Shown: positions 53,406 to 62,334 of the stretch, in pieces
How positions within the stretch are numbered: position 1 is the stretch's first letter
Layout of the letters: the number at the start of each line of letters is the position of its first letter
Assembly: GCF_030818905.1 (NCBI RefSeq)
Contig: NZ_JAUTAZ010000001.1
Span: forward strand, 1,736,001 to 1,800,000
Direction: 5' to 3'
DNA from: Microbacterium sp. SORGH_AS_0888
Lineage (GTDB): Bacteria > Actinomycetota > Actinomycetes > Actinomycetales > Microbacteriaceae
Length of the DNA stretch: 64,000 nt
The notes under the pieces: generated by a model
Database searches by the model: none
Told to the model about the DNA's origin: nothing
What the model saw: the letters and a program-made list of their open reading frames with translations, nothing else
Translations under genes and position numbers: made by a program

Positions 53406-54112
53406 GTCAGCCGTGCACGAGCAGATAGCCCCGCTCGTCGAAGCCGCCGATCACGAGACCGCGCGCGAGCGCATCCGTCAGCTCCGCGCGCACGGTACGG
53501 CGCCACCGCGCCGCGGCGGGGCGGGTCCTCCCGGCGGAGCGCCTCGACGTCGTCGGGCACCGCGACGGTCGAGACCACCTGCCCCGTCGCCGGCGGGGCG
53601 GCCGGGGATGCGGCGACCGCCCAGTCGACGAGGATGCGGTCGCTCTCGTCGCCCCGGTTGACCCCGTCGTCCATGGGCCCGTAGTGATCGACCAGATACT
53701 CCACGGCGCGGGTGCCGAGCACCGCGAGGTTGAGGTGGGCGTTGCGCGCCACCAGCGGATCGTAGGTCCACGTGATGTGCCCGACCCCGCGTTCGAGCGC
53801 CCACTCGCGCTGGTGCTGCTTCAGCATCCGTCCGAGACCGCGGCCGCGATACGCGGGCAGGATCCCGGTGATGTGCGAGTGCATCGCGCGGGCGGCGGGC
53901 GGCCCGAAGAACGCGACCGATGCGCCGACCATGTCGGAGCCGTCGTAGAGCGCGGCCGCATAGTTGCCGGAGTGCGCGAGCGCGCGAAGCAGGTTCGGGG
54001 GCATTCCGGTGCGGTCGCCACCCCACACCTCGCTCAGCACGGCGGATGCGGCGAACACCTGGGTCACGTCGTCGATCGGGCGGATGTCGATTCCCGCGGC
54101 GTGCTCGCTCAT
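53406..54112 (-). pseudogene. GNAT-family acetyltransferase, +1 frameshift near the C-terminus
   Basis: N-acetyltransferase of the COG3375 type. The first 200 residues include FAASAVLSEVWGGDRTGMPP, the acetyl-CoA loop GILPAYRGRGLGRMLKQHQR and ITWTYDPLVARNAHLNL, and end DVEALRRED. In the C/G-run at 53515-53540 the sense moves by one base into RRWRRTVRAELTDALARGLV and IGGFDERGYLLVHG, the normal end of the family. One extra base explains it. Likely a sequencing insertion. Divergent from the MFS gene. Confidence 0.75.
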
Positions 54113-54158
54113 GGGCCCAGTCTCGCACCCCGACCGCCCTCGTGTCGGTGGGGGCCGA

Positions 54159-54164
54159 TAGCCT
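54159..54164 (+). promoter_or_regulatory. Putative -10 box (TAGCCT), leaderless promoter
   Basis: GATAGCCT ends 6 nt before ATG 54171, with only ggcggg in between. Confidence 0.45.
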
Positions 54165-54170
54165 GGCGGG

Positions 54171-55615
54171 ATGGGCATCGAGGACGAGGACGCGAGGAAG
54201 CGCCTGTCCCGGATGCCTCGTCAGGGGCTCGTGGTGGCTGTCCTGGCGATCGCGGGGCTCGCGTCATCCTTCATGTTCACGCTCGTCGTGCCGATCCAGT
54301 CGAAGCTGCCCGAACTGCTGCAGGCGAGCCGCGAGGACACCGCGTGGGTCGTGACCTCGACCCTGCTCGCGGCCGCCGTCATCACGCCCATCGCGGGACG
54401 CCTGGGCGACATGTACGGCAAGCGGCGGATCGTGCTCGTGCTGCTGGTGCTGCTGGTGGCCGGGTCGGTGATCGCGGCGCTCTCCCCCGGCATCGTCGGC
54501 GTCGTGATCGGCCGGGCCCTTCCAGGGCGCGGTGACGGGCGTCGTGCCGCTCGGCATCTCGATCCTCCGCGACGTCCTGCACGAAGACCGGGTGGATGCG
54601 GCGATCGCGCTCATCAGCGCGACGCTCGGCGTCGGCGGCGCCCTCGGGCTGCCGATCAGCGCCCTGCTGACCGAGCGCAGCGACTGGCACATGCTGTTCT
54701 GGGTCGCCGCGGGTCTGGGCGCGGTGGTGTTCGTCCTGGTGCTCACGATCGTGCCGGTCAGCGTGCTGCGCACCGCGGGGCGCTTCGACTACCCGGGCGC
54801 GTTCGGCCTCGCGATCGGACTCGTCGGCATCCTGCTCGCCATCTCGCGAGGCAACGAGTGGGGCTGGACGTCGCCGCCCGTGCTGATCGCGGGTCTCGGC
54901 GGCATCGCCGTCCTGCTGCTGTGGGGCTGGTACGAGCTGCGCATCGCGGAGCCGCTGCTGGATCTGCGGGTCGCGGCGCGGCGGCCCGTGCTGCTCACGA
55001 ACATCGCCTCGATCGCGATGGGCTTCGCCCTGTTCGGTTCGAACGTGACCTACCCGCAGCTGCTCGAGCTGCCGACGCAGGTCGGCGGGTTCGGGCTGCC
55101 GCTGTTGACGGCGAGCCTGGTGGTGATGCCGGCGGGGCTCGTGATGATGGTGCTCTCGCCCTTCTCGGGCAAGCTGGCACGGACGGTCGGGCCGAAGCTG
55201 CTCCTCGTGCTCGGGGCGATCTCGCTCATCGCCGCCTACGGCTTCACGCTCCTGCTCTCCGCGGAGGTGTGGCAGATCCTCGTGGCGAACCTCCTGGTCG
55301 GCGCCGGGATCGGGTTCGGCTACGCCGCGATGCCGATGCTCATCATGCGCTCGGTGCCGCAGACCGAGACCGGCGCATCCAACGGGCTCAACGCCCTGTT
55401 CCGCTCGCTCGGCACGAGCAGCGCCGCCGCGGTCGTCGGGGCGGTGCTCGCGAGCTCGACCGTGATGGACGGCGACACCGCGGTGCCCTCGCCGAACGCG
55501 TTCCAGACGGCGTTCGTGCTGGGGGCTCGGCGCCGCCGTGATCGCGATGGCGGTCGCCCTGTGCATCCCGCGCCACGGCGATCCCGCGGAGCGGCATCCC
55601 TCGCTGCCCGAGTGA
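54171..55615 (+). pseudogene. MFS drug:H+ antiporter (DHA2-like), two +1 frameshifts
   Basis: A transporter of about 480 residues and 14 helices. The first frame holds LVVAVLAIAGLASSFMFTLV and the motif GRLGDMYGKRRIVL. At 54523-54532 an extra base (cttccag for ctccag) shifts to QGAVTGVVPLGISILRDVL. The main part follows: LFWVAAGLGAVVFVLVLTIV, YPQLLELPTQVGGFG and PQTETGASNGLNALFRSLGT. A second extra G in a ggggg run at 55520-55525 shifts to LGAAVIAMAVALCIPRHG, ending at the stop 55613-55615. Both shifts are at small runs and the sequence is otherwise conserved, so errors are likely. Substrate unknown. Confidence 0.85.
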
Positions 55616-55771
55616 GCGCTCGGGTGCTCCGGGCCGGTCGGACCGGTGCTCTGCGCCGGATCCGGAGATCTCGCTCAGGCAGGCTCGGGAGTCAGGCAAG
55701 CGGCCTGATGCGGCGAGACGGCCTGATCCGGCGCGCGGTGCTCACGAGCAGCGAGATCCTTCAGCATGACT

Positions 55772-55777
55772 TAAGGT
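55772..55777 (+). promoter_or_regulatory. Putative -10 box (TAAGGT), leaderless promoter
   Basis: TAAGGT in the AT-rich patch gacttaaggtagagcc ends 6 nt before ATG 55784. The 168 bp between the MFS stop and this gene hold nothing else recognisable. Confidence 0.4.
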
Positions 55778-55783
55778 AGAGCC

Positions 55784-56275
55784 ATGACGCTCGAGACGTT
55801 CCTGCGCCGGCTCGACCGCCTCGCAGGCGGCCGCGCGGCCGACCACCGCGTACCACGCTCCGACGACCCGCGGGTGACGCGGGCGTTCCGGGCGATCACC
55901 GTGCTCCTGTCCCTCTGCGCCGTTCTGGGCATCGGGACCGTCGTGACCGCGGTCGCGCTCACCCTCAACGGCGCGGAGGTCGGTTTCGCGGTGTGGATGC
56001 GATGCCTCGTCGTGCTCGGGATCACCGCGACCCTGTTCTACTTCCTCGCGCGGGCGCGCGCGGGCTGGTACTGGGCGTTCCGCCGGCTGCAGCTGTTCAG
56101 CCGGATCTTCCCCGTCGTCGCCCTCGTGCTCGCCGCGATCCCCGGCCTCTACCCGCTCTGGGTCACGAGCGAGCAGATCGTGTTCGCTCTCCTGCTGATC
56201 GGGGTCTCGGACTACCTGCAGGCCGAGTACATGCGCGACGCGTTCCCGAAGCCGCCGCCTCCCTCACCCTCCTGA
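55784..56275 (+). CDS. Membrane protein, unknown function
   Basis: A 163-aa protein with a basic cytosolic N-terminus (MTLETFLRRLDRLAGGRA) and four membrane segments at about residues 38-62, 70-88, 105-122 and 128-145. It ends in a short tail (MRDAFPKPPPPSPS). I recognise no family. Convergent with the thiolase gene at 56322. Confidence 0.7.
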   Translation: MTLETFLRRLDRLAGGRAADHRVPRSDDPRVTRAFRAITVLLSLCAVLGIGTVVTAVALTLNGAEVGFAVWMRCLVVLGITATLFYFLARARAGWYWAFRRLQLFSRIFPVVALVLAAIPGLYPLWVTSEQIVFALLLIGVSDYLQAEYMRDAFPKPPPPSPS

Positions 56276-56321
56276 GCCCGCGAGGCCGGTAGTGCGCTCG
56301 GGCGCGGTTGGGGGCGCTGGC

Positions 56322-57506
56322 TCAGCGCGTGAGGATCAGCGCGTCGCCCTGACCTCCGCCGCCGCAGAGCGCGACCGCGGCGGTCCCCGTCCCCCGGCGC
56401 AGCAGCTCGTACACCGCGTGCACGACGAGGCGGTTGCCGCTCGCGCCGATCGGGTGTCCGATCGCGATGCCGCCGCCGTGGATGTTCACGACGTCGTCCG
56501 ACAGCCCGAGCTCCCGCTGCGACCGAGCGACCACCGCGCCGAACGCCTCGTTGATCTCGACCACGTCGAGATCGGATGCGGCGAGTCCCTGCTTCGCCAG
56601 CGCCGCCGCGATCGCGCGCGCCGGCTGCTCGTGCAGCGAGTTGTCCGGCCCGGCGACCTGACCGGACGCGCCGACGACCGCGAGCACGGGCCACCCCTCG
56701 GCATCCGCATGCGAGCGTGTCGTCAGCACGAGTGCCGACGCGCCGTCCGAGATCTGCGAGGAGTTGCCGGCGGTGATCGAGCCGCCCTCGGCGAAGGCCG
56801 GTCGCAGGCGTCCGAGCGTCTCGAGCGTCGTCTCGGGGCGGATCCCCTCGTCCCGAGACACGACGATCGGCTCGCCCTTGCGCTGCGGCACCTCCACCGT
56901 GATGATCTCGTCGTCGAACACCCCGGCCTCGTAGGCCGCGGCGGCCCGTTGGTGCGACCGGGCGGCGACGGCATCCTGGTCCTCGCGCGTCACCTCGAAA
57001 CGGGAGTTCGCGCGCTCGGTCGACGCCCCCATGCTCTCGTGGTCGTACGCATCGGTCAGCCCGTCGAAGGCCATGTGGTCGAGCACCTCGACCGTGCCGT
57101 AGGACCAGCCGTCGCGCGAGCCCATGAGCAGATGCGGGGCCCGAGTCATCGACTCCATCCCGGCCGCGACGACGACGCGCACATCGCCCGACCGGATCAT
57201 CCGGGCGGCGTCGATCACGGCCGTGAGCCCCGAGAGGCACACCTTGTTGACGGATGCGGCGTGCACATCCCATCCGAGGCCGGCGCCGACCGCGGCCTGC
57301 CGGGCGGGGTTCTGGCCGGAGCCGGCGGGCAGCACCTGCCCCACGAGCACCGCGTCGACGGCATCCGCGGGGATGCCACCCTTCGCGAGCGCGCCCGCGA
57401 TGGCGAGGGAGCCCAGCTGCGGCGCCGTGAACGAGGCGAGCTGGCCCTTCAGCCGGCCCTGCGGAGTGCGGCCTGCGGCCACGATGACGACATCGTCCGT
57501 GTTCAT
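56322..57506 (-). CDS. Acetyl-CoA acetyltransferase (thiolase)
   Basis: A 394-aa thiolase. The nucleophile Cys90 is in VNKVCLSGL. NEAFGAV, GGGIAIGHPIGASG (catalytic His) and ALCGGGGQGDAL (second Cys) complete the active site. It interconverts acetoacetyl-CoA and acetyl-CoA or acts on 3-ketoacyl-CoA. The gene lies downstream of CoA-transferase genes on the same strand, separated by 133 bp, suggesting a ketone-body or acetoacetate utilisation unit. Confidence 0.92.
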   Translation of the reverse strand: MNTDDVVIVAAGRTPQGRLKGQLASFTAPQLGSLAIAGALAKGGIPADAVDAVLVGQVLPAGSGQNPARQAAVGAGLGWDVHAASVNKVCLSGLTAVIDAARMIRSGDVRVVVAAGMESMTRAPHLLMGSRDGWSYGTVEVLDHMAFDGLTDAYDHESMGASTERANSRFEVTREDQDAVAARSHQRAAAAYEAGVFDDEIITVEVPQRKGEPIVVSRDEGIRPETTLETLGRLRPAFAEGGSITAGNSSQISDGASALVLTTRSHADAEGWPVLAVVGASGQVAGPDNSLHEQPARAIAAALAKQGLAASDLDVVEINEAFGAVVARSQRELGLSDDVVNIHGGGIAIGHPIGASGNRLVVHAVYELLRRGTGTAAVALCGGGGQGDALILTR

Positions 57507-57558
57507 GTTTCCACCTTAGGTTCGAGCGGATTGTGGGAGGGGGCGGGTGGGTGCGCAT

Positions 57559-57621
57559 AACTCAGACAGTTCGGGTCCCTGAGGCGTCGACCGGGCCGAT
57601 CGGCGTGATTCTGCCTGAGTT
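57559..57621. repeat. Inverted repeat upstream of the thiolase gene
   Basis: AACTCAGACAG (57559-57569) and CTGCCTGAGTT (57611-57621) form 11-nt arms with one mismatch, separated by 41 bp. It lies in the 133-bp gap between the CoA-transferase stop and the thiolase start and could be an operator or a palindromic repeat. Confidence 0.45.
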
Positions 57622-57639
57622 GTGAACACCTCGAGCGGG

Positions 57640-58287
57640 TCACGAAGGCGATTCGAGCCGCACGATGAGCTCGGGCTCGGTCGCGGCCACGACGTCGTCG
57701 ACCGTGACGCCCGGCGCGACCTCCACGAGCACGAGGCCCGCCGCCGTCACGTCGATCACCGCGAGATCCGTGATGATCCGGTCCACGACGCGTCGGCCGG
57801 TCAGCGGCAGCGAGCACTCGTGCACGATCTTGGGCGATCCGTCCTTGGCGACGTGCTCCATCAGCACGATCACCCGCCCCGCCCCGTGCACGAGGTCCAT
57901 CGCCCCGCCGGGGCCCTTGACCATCTTCCCGGGGATCATCCAGTTCGCCAGGTCTCCGGATGCCGACACCTGCATCGCGCCGAGGATCGCGGCGTCGATC
58001 TTGCCCGCACGGATCATCCCGAAGCTCGTCGCCGAGTCGAAGAACGACGCGCCCGGCAGGACCGTCACGGTCTCCTTGCCGGCGTTGATGAGGTCGGGGT
58101 CGACCGCGTCCTCGGTCGGGTAGGGACCGACCCCGAGAAGCCCGTTCTCGGACTGCAGGACGACCGTGACACCATCCGGTACGACGTTCGGCACGAGCGT
58201 CGGCAGACCGATCCCGAGGTTCACGTACGCGCCGTCGGCGAGCTCACGTGCCGCGCGCGCGGCCATCTCGGTGCGGCTGCGTGCCAT
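57640..58287 (-). CDS. scoB: 3-oxoacid CoA-transferase subunit B
   Basis: A 215-aa beta subunit. The catalytic Glu47 lies in [10 protein letters not shown]. Further conserved parts are [33 protein letters not shown] and [19 protein letters not shown]. Together with subunit A it moves CoA from succinyl-CoA to a 3-oxoacid (acetoacetate or 3-oxoadipate). The start ATG 58287 is 1 bp after the subunit A stop. A second, separate subunit B begins at the right edge of the window. Confidence 0.92.
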   Translation of the reverse strand: MARSRTEMAARAARELADGAYVNLGIGLPTLVPNVVPDGVTVVLQSENGLLGVGPYPTEDAVDPDLINAGKETVTVLPGASFFDSATSFGMIRAGKIDAAILGAMQVSASGDLANWMIPGKMVKGPGGAMDLVHGAGRVIVLMEHVAKDGSPKIVHECSLPLTGRRVVDRIITDLAVIDVTAAGLVLVEVAPGVTVDDVVAATEPELIVRLESPS

Positions 58288-58288
58288 G

Positions 58289-59062
58289 TCAGTTCCCTCC
58301 CGCGCGCACGGCGCGCTTCTCGATGCGCTTCTCGATGTGGGTGCCGACCTCGACGATCCGGTGCACGAACACACCCGGCAGGTGCACCGCATCCGGATCG
58401 ATCTCGCCCGGCTCGACCAGCCGCTCGACCTGCGCGATGCAGGTGCGCCCCGCCATCGCCGCGAGCGGGTTGAAGTTGCGCGCGGTCTTGTGGAAGACGA
58501 GGTTGCCGTGGCGGTCGCCGACCGCCGCGTGCACGAGGGCGAAGTCGGTGACGATCGCCTCCTCCAGCACGTACTCGCGGGTGATGCCGCCGACCTCGAT
58601 CGGTCTCACCTCTTTCTCGGGCGATGCGACGGCCACGCTGCCGTCGGCGGCGTAGCGGCGCGGCAGGCCGCCCTCGGCGACCTGCGTGCCGACGCCGGTC
58701 TGGGTGAAGAACGCCGCGATGCCCGCTCCTCCGGCACGCAGCTTCTCGGCGAGCGTGCCCTGCGGGGTGAGCTCGAGCTCGAGCTCACCCGAGAGGAACT
58801 GTCGCTCGAACTCCTTGTTCTCGCCGACGTAGGACGAGGTCATCTTGCGGATGCGGTGGGCGTTCAGCAGGATGCCGAGGCCCCAGTCGTCGACACCGCA
58901 GTTGTTCGAGACGATGCTGAGGTCGCTCGTTCCCTGTGCATGGAGCGCCTCGATGAGCACCATGGGATTGCCGGAGAGGCCGAAGCCGCCGACGGCGATG
59001 CTCGCGCCGTCCGGGATGTCGGCGACGGCCGCTGCCGCGGTCGGGATCCGCTTGTCGATCAC
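58289..59062 (-). CDS. scoA: 3-oxoacid CoA-transferase subunit A
   Basis: A 257-aa alpha subunit. [20 protein letters not shown] is the CoA-binding start of the family. [35 protein letters not shown] and [20 protein letters not shown] are typical SCOT-like segments, and [23 protein letters not shown] follows. Its ATG is 167 bp from the divergent IclR gene, which probably regulates it. Confidence 0.92.
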   Translation of the reverse strand: MIDKRIPTAAAAVADIPDGASIAVGGFGLSGNPMVLIEALHAQGTSDLSIVSNNCGVDDWGLGILLNAHRIRKMTSSYVGENKEFERQFLSGELELELTPQGTLAEKLRAGGAGIAAFFTQTGVGTQVAEGGLPRRYAADGSVAVASPEKEVRPIEVGGITREYVLEEAIVTDFALVHAAVGDRHGNLVFHKTARNFNPLAAMAGRTCIAQVERLVEPGEIDPDAVHLPGVFVHRIVEVGTHIEKRIEKRAVRAGGN

Positions 59063-59222
59063 TCGTGCTCCTTTGCCAGCTGTGCCACCGTCCCTCCGGC
59101 ATCGTGGGGACCCGACCGGGTCTCCACGCGCCCGGGGTCGCGGAAGTCGTGCGTCTCATGGTCGGGGCGCTGCCCGCGCCATCGCACGTCCGCGCTTGCC
59201 ATGTGGAACACGGCGTGCGTAT

Positions 59223-59239
59223 TGTCCATATCGTGGACA
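59223..59239. promoter_or_regulatory. Palindromic operator overlapping the iclR start
   Basis: TGTCCA-TATCG-TGGACA is a perfect 6-bp inverted repeat with a 5-bp spacer. It includes GTG 59233 and lies between the divergent scoA and IclR-family genes. It fits an IclR autoregulatory site. Confidence 0.55.
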
Positions 59240-60015
59240 CCGCACACGCGACCACCGGCGCGCAGGCGGTCACGCGCGCCGCGCGCCTGCTGCGGCTCGT
59301 GACGGCGGCCGGGACGGCGGGGGCTTCGACCGCGGGTCTGGCCGAGGCGGCCGGGCTCTCCCGTCCGACCGTCCACCGCATCCTCGCCGCGCTGCGCACC
59401 GAGGGTCTCGTCGACCAGGACGAGCGCACCTCCCGCTGGGCAGCCGGCCCCGAGCTGTATCTCATGGGAACCGTCGCGGCGGCACGCTACGACATCACCG
59501 CGACCGCGCGCGATGTCGTGCGCTCGCTCGCCGTGCGCACGGAGGAGAGCGCGTTCCTCTCGGTGCGCCGCGGCGACGAGACGGTGTGCCTCCTGCGTGA
59601 GGAGGGGAGCTTCCCGATCCGGTCGTTCGTGCTGAGCGAGGGGGTCCGCTTCCCGCTCGGGGTCGCATCGGCGGGACTCGCCATCCTCGCGTTCCTGCCG
59701 CCCCATGATGTGGACGCCTACTTCGAGCGGCACCCCGAGCTGCCCGAGCGCTGGGGCGCCGCCCACGCCGAGGCGCGGCTGCGCGACCGGCTGGCCGAGA
59801 CCGCCGCGCGGGGGTACTGCGTCAACCCCGGGCTCATCGTCGAAGGCAGCTTCGGCATGGGCGCCGCCGTGTTCACCCGCGAGGGCGATCCGCAGTGGGC
59901 GCTCAGCATCACGGGCGTGCAGTTCCGGTTCGGGCCCGAACGGATCGCCGAGCTCGGCCGCATCCTGCTCGCCCATGCGCACCAGCTGTCGGCCCGCATC
60001 GCCTCCCGTCGTTGA
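59233..60015 (+). CDS. IclR-family transcriptional regulator
   Basis: A 260-aa regulator with an N-terminal winged helix (AVTRAARLLRLVTAAGTAGAS, LAEAAGLSRPTVHRILAALRTEGLV) and a C-terminal effector domain (SFVLSEGVRFPLGVASAGLAILA, GYCVNPGLIVEGSFGMGAAVF). GTG 59233 was chosen because the winged helix follows directly and no ribosome binding site serves an upstream start. The start codon is inside a palindrome. It is divergent from scoAB and is the likely regulator of the CoA-transferase/thiolase unit. Confidence 0.88.
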   Translation: MDTAHATTGAQAVTRAARLLRLVTAAGTAGASTAGLAEAAGLSRPTVHRILAALRTEGLVDQDERTSRWAAGPELYLMGTVAAARYDITATARDVVRSLAVRTEESAFLSVRRGDETVCLLREEGSFPIRSFVLSEGVRFPLGVASAGLAILAFLPPHDVDAYFERHPELPERWGAAHAEARLRDRLAETAARGYCVNPGLIVEGSFGMGAAVFTREGDPQWALSITGVQFRFGPERIAELGRILLAHAHQLSARIASRR

Positions 60016-60083
60016 GCGTGGGGTGGTCACCCGCCGAGCTCGGCTGAGCGCCGTCACCGGATCGGCGGCAGTGAGCGGACCTC

Positions 60084-60986
60084 TCAGGCGTGGCAGTCCA
60101 GCGGCTGACGCCCGTTGTACTCGTACATGTCCTGCCAGGCGGCCGCGACGTCGAGCGGCCCCCCGTCGAGCTCGGCGAGCTCACGGTGCAGGTTGCCGAC
60201 GATGCGCTCCTTCTCGGCGAGACCCGCGAAGGGCCCCAGATCCAGGGCGCGGGCGGCCTCCAGCGGAGAGAGTCCCCGCTCGTGCGCGTCGCGCGCCTGG
60301 GCGATGAGGAAGCGCAGGTAGTCGGCGACCGGGGCGAACAGCTCCGGGCCGCCGATCTCGCCATGTCCCGGCACGACCGTGACCGGGTCGAGCGCAGCCA
60401 TCTGCTCGATCGCGCGCAGCCAGCCCGCCGGCGACCCGGAGAGCACGAACGGGGTGCCGCCGTGGAACACGAGGTCGCCGGTGAAGAGGATGCGCTCCTC
60501 GGGCAGCCAGACGTATGCGTCGCCGGCGGTGTGCGCCGGCCCTCCCGGATGCCGCACCTCGATGCGGCGACCGTGCGGATCGATCGTGAGGTCGCTGTCG
60601 AAGACGATCGTGGGCGTGCGGGCGTGGACCTCGCCCTGCTCGAACGGCGTGAAGATCTCACCGACCGCGGGGTGCACCTGCTGGAGGTCGAGAGCCGTGT
60701 TGCGGTGGGCGATGATCTCCGCGTCGGGCACGAGCGACGTGCCGTTGCAGTGGTCGGGGTGCGAATGGGTCAGCACGATCCGCCGGATCGGCGAGGCGAC
60801 CGCCCGGGCGGCCGCGAGGTAGTCGCGCGTGCGGCGCTCGGTCGAGGTCAGGTCGACGCTCGTCGCACCGCCCTCGCCCTCGATGAGGCCCATGTTGTTG
60901 ATCATCCAGCCGCCGTCAGGCTGGATGTAGGCCCAGACGCGGTCGGTCAGCGGGTGGAGCGTCGGTTCGCCGGCGGTGTGCGTCAT
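60084..60986 (-). CDS. MBL-fold metallo-hydrolase
   Basis: A 300-aa metallo-beta-lactamase-fold hydrolase. The dinuclear metal motif is LTHSHPDHCNG. Other ligands are in GGPAHTAGDAYVWLPEERIL (His) and FTGDLVFHGG (Asp), and VVPGHGEIGG ends the site. ATG 60986 begins MTHTAGEP; the 60 in-frame codons upstream look non-coding. It might open a lactone or thioester in the aromatic-acid pathway suggested by its neighbours, but this is inference. Confidence 0.85.
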   Translation of the reverse strand: MTHTAGEPTLHPLTDRVWAYIQPDGGWMINNMGLIEGEGGATSVDLTSTERRTRDYLAAARAVASPIRRIVLTHSHPDHCNGTSLVPDAEIIAHRNTALDLQQVHPAVGEIFTPFEQGEVHARTPTIVFDSDLTIDPHGRRIEVRHPGGPAHTAGDAYVWLPEERILFTGDLVFHGGTPFVLSGSPAGWLRAIEQMAALDPVTVVPGHGEIGGPELFAPVADYLRFLIAQARDAHERGLSPLEAARALDLGPFAGLAEKERIVGNLHRELAELDGGPLDVAAAWQDMYEYNGRQPLDCHA

Positions 60987-61162
60987 CGCTGTCGGTCCTC
61001 TCCTGGCCTCCCTCGTCGGAGGCCAGGGTTTCAGCCTTTCAGCGCCCTCCGCACCGCACAATCGCGACTCGGCTATGCCGGCTATCCGCATTCCGGATGG
61101 TGCCTGGCACGGCCTTCCGGTCCGGCCGCCCGCGCGTCCGCTCCCCGCGCCGTCGCCTCCGC

Positions 61163-61251
61163 GCATCGCGCGCACGCGGCATCCGTCCGGCCGTTCTCCC
61201 GAGCACGCCCTCGTCGCGGCCTCGCATCGCGCGCACGCGGCATCCGTCCGG
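61163..61251. repeat. Direct repeat in the intergenic region 60987-61424
   Basis: A 28-bp sequence starting GCATCGCGCGCACGCGG occurs at 61163-61190 and again at 61224-61251 (period 61). The rest of this 438-bp stretch is GC-rich without a credible gene on either strand. The palindromic gatatc at 61390 is the only other feature noted. Confidence 0.55.
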
Positions 61252-61424
61252 CGTCGGCGCCGAACTCGACACGACCCCTGAGGGGTGGGCCGCCATCGAC
61301 GTCGACCGTGCGTCGGCGGAGCCGACGACGCACGCCGCGGTCCGTAGCGCCGGGTCGAGGCCGGCCTCGACCGCCGGTGAGGAGCCGCGATATCTCAGTA
61401 CCGCGGGCGACGAGCGCGGAGCGG

Positions 61425-62210
61425 TCAGATCAGACGCACATCGGCGTCGATCGCCGCGGCGGTCTGCCGCAGCGGCGGCACGAGTGCGGCACGCACCTGC
61501 GCGAGAGTACCGCGGGTCGCGCTCGTCGACACGTTGACCGCCGCGATCACGGATCCGTCCTTGCCGTGCACGGGCGCCGCGATCGATCGGAGCCCCGGCT
61601 CGAGCTCGCCGTCCACGAGGGCCCAGCCCTGCGCGCGCACCCGCTCGAGCTCCGCGCGCAGCGCCTCCGGGTCGGTCAGGGTGCGGCCCGTGAAGTGCTC
61701 ACGGGCAGAGGATGCGAGCACGGCGTCGCGGTCGGCATCCGGGAGTCCGGCGAGCAGGACGCGGCCCATGCTGGTCGCGAACGCCGGGAAGCGGGTCCCG
61801 ATCGTGATGCGCACGCTCATGATCCGGCGCGTGGGGACGCGCGCGACGTACACGATGTCGGTGCCGTCGAGGACGGCGGCGGATGCCGATTCGTCGACCT
61901 CGCGCGACAGCCGCTCCAGGTGCGGCTGCACCAGCTCGGGGAGCGAGAGGGAGGAGAGGTAGCTGAAGCCGAGCTCGAGCACTCGCGGCGTGAGGGCGAA
62001 CAGCCGGCCGTCGGTGCGCACGTAGCCGAGCGCGGTGAGGGTGTGCAGGAAGCGGCGCGCCGCGGCACGCGTCAGCTCCGCCCGGCGCGCGACGTCGCTG
62101 AGGCTCAGCTCCGGGTGCTCCGCGTCGAACGCGCGGATGACGGCGAGCCCGCGCGCGAGCGACTGCACGAACTCGCCCGACGCCGCCGCATCCGTATTCT
62201 CCGCAGCCAT
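61425..62210 (-). CDS. pcaR: IclR-family regulator, PcaR/PobR type
   Basis: A 261-aa regulator. The winged helix reads FVQSLARGLAVIRAFDAEHP and LSDVARRAELTRAAARRFL, the opening typical of the PcaR/PcaU/PobR branch. LGYVRTDGRLFALTPRVLEL and YVARVPTRRIMSVRITIGTR follow, and the effector domain ends AAVNVSTSATRGTL. ATG 62210 is preferred over GTG 62216 on ribosome-binding-site spacing (gagagg). The neighbouring thiolase and CoA-transferase suggest control of the beta-ketoadipate pathway. An 8-bp tandem array lies in its upstream region. Confidence 0.87.
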   Translation of the reverse strand: MAAENTDAAASGEFVQSLARGLAVIRAFDAEHPELSLSDVARRAELTRAAARRFLHTLTALGYVRTDGRLFALTPRVLELGFSYLSSLSLPELVQPHLERLSREVDESASAAVLDGTDIVYVARVPTRRIMSVRITIGTRFPAFATSMGRVLLAGLPDADRDAVLASSAREHFTGRTLTDPEALRAELERVRAQGWALVDGELEPGLRSIAAPVHGKDGSVIAAVNVSTSATRGTLAQVRAALVPPLRQTAAAIDADVRLI

Positions 62211-62231
62211 ACTCACCCTCTCTTCCTCGCT

Positions 62232-62295
62232 GAACCTCTGAACCCCTGGACCTCTGGACCTCTGGACCTCTGGACCTCTGGACCTCTGGACCTCT
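62232..62295. repeat. 8-bp tandem repeat array upstream of the PcaR-type regulator
   Basis: Six perfect copies of GGACCTCT (62248-62295) are preceded by two variant copies (GAACCTCT, GAACCCCT). The array covers 22 to 85 bp upstream of the regulator's start codon, where promoter elements would be expected. Confidence 0.85.
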
Positions 62296-62334
62296 GCCGC
62301 TCTGCCCCGCCTTCATCCCTACGCCTCCCCCTGC

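Noticed and set aside
49501..53661. A 1386-codon open frame on the plus strand
   Set aside because: Antisense to the SARP regulator and overlapping the DrrB gene in another frame; no family-like segments.
62232..62295. CRISPR array
   Set aside because: Units are 8 bp without spacers, and there are no cas genes. No other region shows repeat-spacer structure.
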